NCBI GenBank assembly: GCA_947457285.1
Contig: CANGVZ010000121.1
Location: 1-6,619 of the forward strand
Direction: 5' to 3'
Length of the DNA stretch: 6,619 nucleotides
Source: Flavobacteriales bacterium
Lineage (GTDB): Bacteria; Bacteroidota; Bacteroidia; Flavobacteriales_D; Sanyastnellaceae
This document shows, piece by piece, positions 5,516 to 6,619 of this stretch. The notes under the pieces are model-generated. The model saw nothing but the letters and a program-made list of their open reading frames with translations. It was not told the origin of the DNA and ran no database searches. How positions within the stretch are numbered: position 1 is the stretch's first letter; every line of letters starts with the position of its first letter. The translations under genes and the position numbers were made by a program.

Positions 5516-6277
5516 TCATTTTTTGGCTTTCCTTTTTATTCCCCCGGTTTCTGGTAGACCGCTTATCAAATTTCGTTTTTCAATAGATTTTCTTGCGAAT
5601 TCGTGGCCTACAAACTCATCTAGGCTTGTTCGTGCATTGATTCGTTGCTTAGTTGTCGTGAAACTTCCAGAAATATCTATTCCCATTGATTTTCCAAACC
5701 AGATTACAAAATCCCTTTCGCTTTTAATACTTTGCTCAAACAATAGCACGTCCTTTATCTGCAAACCTATTTCAACCAATTTCTGGACATTGCCAGCTTT
5801 TTCTGATTTATCATTAACTAGTTGATACTGAATTTTAACTGCCAAATCATTGGCTATGTGATTTTGAATTCTAAGATCAACATGTTTAAGAATACTTTTT
5901 ATTCTAGAATTAGATCCTGTAGAGTACATCCAGCCTATAAACTTCATATCTGCTACGTAAAGTTGCATATGCTCTCTTACCCAATACAAAAACCTAAGTT
6001 TATTGTGTGGCAAAGCCTGCTTATACAATCCGTCAATAAATTGTATATACCGTAAATCTCTGTGCCTCAAAGAAAAATTATAAGCCCGTAAAACCTCAAA
6101 CTCGCCTGGTGGCTTTGGAAAGTACAACCCCGTAAAATTCTTGGTCGAATATCTACCAACCAAATCCTCATCAATTTCGTACGGGATCACATAGTCAACA
6201 TTCTCCAAACTTCTTCCACGATAAAGCCTCAATCCAAATTCCTTAAGTGTTGATTTGATCGAAAAATATGTATTCAT
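5516..6277 (-). CDS. Uncharacterised 253-aa protein, possibly distant RteC-like regulator
   Basis: I do not recognise this protein with confidence. It is soluble-looking and rich in aromatic residues, with no signal peptide and a basic tail (GGIKRKAKK). The order of several segments resembles RteC-type regulators of Bacteroides conjugative transposons: EFEVLRAYNFSLRHRDLRYI then FIDGLYKQ; LRFLYWVREHMQLYV; HIANDLAVKIQ; and near the end FGKSMGIDISGSF then INARTSLDEF. This is my reading of a remote pattern, not a motif match. The ATG at 6275-6277 was chosen as the start. The frame extends 18 codons further to a TTG at 6331, but that extension (rich in Thr/Lys, from an A/C-rich leader) is less protein-like. 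Its position between the tRNA-proximal repeats and a putative excisionase would suit control of excision. Confidence 0.6.
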   Translation of the reverse strand: MNTYFSIKSTLKEFGLRLYRGRSLENVDYVIPYEIDEDLVGRYSTKNFTGLYFPKPPGEFEVLRAYNFSLRHRDLRYIQFIDGLYKQALPHNKLRFLYWVREHMQLYVADMKFIGWMYSTGSNSRIKSILKHVDLRIQNHIANDLAVKIQYQLVNDKSEKAGNVQKLVEIGLQIKDVLLFEQSIKSERDFVIWFGKSMGIDISGSFTTTKQRINARTSLDEFVGHEFARKSIEKRNLISGLPETGGIKRKAKK

Positions 6278-6460
6278 AAAAAGACGAATTATTAACGCTT
6301 GTTTGGTTGTTGTTTTTGTATGGATATTCAATAGCCGATTTAAACTAACTCATTTGAAAATCCTCACCAATATGTTGATCACTGGAATTTCATGTGAAAT
6401 GAAGTTTCAATTTTGATAACAAGGGGAGAAAATGTTACACAATTTGTTACACACGAAAAT
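6278..6460. other. Gene-free tRNA-proximal region with repeats, candidate attachment flank
   Basis: This stretch of about 180 bp holds no credible gene. It contains TGTTACACA twice in direct orientation (6433-6441 and 6445-6453, period 12). It also has the perfect palindrome ATTTCATGTGAAAT (6387-6400), followed by another TTTCA at 6405-6409, so TTTCA/TGAAA occurs three times in alternating orientation. Such short repeats beside the 3' end of a tRNA gene resemble arm-type sites of tyrosine integrases or excisionase sites. A weak promoter for the 253-aa gene may be present on the minus strand (TAGTTTAA, near 6341-6348), but it lacks the final G of the consensus. Confidence 0.45.
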
Positions 6461-6495
6461 AAAAAAACCCTTGAATTATTTCTAATTCAAGGGTT
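6461..6495 (-). terminator. Intrinsic terminator of the tRNA-Cys transcript
   Basis: A perfect 13-bp stem, AACCCTTGAATTA, pairs 6483-6495 with 6466-6478. Read on the minus strand it closes a GAAA tetraloop and is followed by an unbroken run of T residues. It begins 4 nt after the tRNA discriminator base. It would stop tRNA transcription before the element genes, so these need their own promoter. Confidence 0.88.
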
Positions 6496-6499
6496 AGCG

Positions 6500-6570
6500 A
6501 GGTTCCGAGCGGATTCGAACCGCTGTAGGAGCTTTTGCAGAGCTCAGCCTAGCCACTCGGCCACGGAACC
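6500..6570 (-). tRNA. tRNA-Cys (anticodon GCA)
   Basis: The minus strand folds into a full cloverleaf. The acceptor stem GGTTCCG pairs with CGGAACC. The D arm is GCCGAGTGGCTAGGC. The anticodon arm is GAGCT-CTGCAAA-AGCTC with anticodon GCA. The T arm is AGCGG-TTCGAAT-CCGCT. The discriminator base is U (complement of position 6500), the identity base for cysteinyl-tRNA synthetase. CCA is not encoded. The gene is intact, and its 3' end faces the mobile-element genes, the usual orientation when an element has integrated at a tRNA 3' end. Confidence 0.97.
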
Positions 6571-6609
6571 TTATTCAATCAATACTTCAATTTCCTCTTG
6601 CAGAGCTCA
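6535..6609 (+). repeat. 12-bp direct repeat of the tRNA anticodon arm
   Basis: TTGCAGAGCTCA occurs at 6535-6546, inside the anticodon arm of tRNA-Cys, and again at 6598-6609, 63 bp away and upstream of the tRNA. Two more bases match after one mismatch. It could be a remnant attachment core from an integration event on this side, or chance. Confidence 0.35.
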
Positions 6610-6619
6610 CCCCGATAAA

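Noticed and set aside
5523..6055. Two plus-strand frames opposite the 253-aa gene
   Set aside because: Their composition is that of the reverse strand of a coding gene (Ser, Leu, Ile, Phe rich), with no domain and no plausible promoter.
1..6619. The window as a complete circular plasmid, since the left-edge frame stays open for ten codons when joined to the right edge
   Set aside because: Ten open codons are easily chance. There is no overlap between the two ends, and the tRNA with its flanking gene-like tail fits a chromosomal border better.

Overview
The window reads as part of a mobile, plasmid-like element from a Bacteroidota bacterium, probably integrated in a chromosome beside a tRNA-Cys gene. 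Several things point to this phylum: AT-rich DNA, start codons with no Shine-Dalgarno sequence, a good match to the Bacteroidota promoter (TTG-N19-TATCTTTG), and a mobilization/replication gene set typical of that phylum. Family or genus cannot be told from the sequence. All convincing protein genes and the tRNA lie on the minus strand, so the element is best read from right to left.

Right edge (6619 to about 6278): a complete tRNA-Cys(GCA) with its own intrinsic terminator, then about 190 bp of gene-free DNA carrying a 9-bp direct repeat and a 14-bp palindrome. This looks like an attachment-site flank. Next comes a 253-aa protein of uncertain family, possibly a distant RteC-like regulator (5516-6277), then a small excisionase/MerR-type HTH protein (5126-5407) with palindromes over its upstream region.

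Replication block (5125 to 3114): a RepA-like AAA ATPase (4077-5015) and a Toprim/primase-like protein (3114-3953). They are separated by about 100 bp packed with inverted and direct repeats built on TGTCCC and TCCCA, a candidate origin or operator. Upstream of the ATPase gene, on the opposite strand, a consensus promoter, a small stem-loop and a perfect intrinsic terminator lie in the right order and spacing to specify an RNA of about 60 nt. It would be antisense to the ATPase mRNA leader, as in the counter-transcribed RNAs that control plasmid copy number. This is the most interesting signal in the window.

Partition block (3102 to 1526): parA and a noncanonical parB overlap by 4 bp. Mobilization block (1507 to 1): a long inverted repeat (candidate oriT), mobC, a MobA-type relaxase gene overlapping mobC by 4 bp, and a third gene overlapping the relaxase by 11 bp and running off the left edge.

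The genes together describe a unit that can replicate (ATPase and primase), be partitioned (ParA/ParB) and be mobilized by a helper conjugation system (MobC and relaxase; no mating-pore genes are seen). No integrase or serine recombinase is present, so if the element is integrated its recombinase must lie outside the window, most likely to the left.
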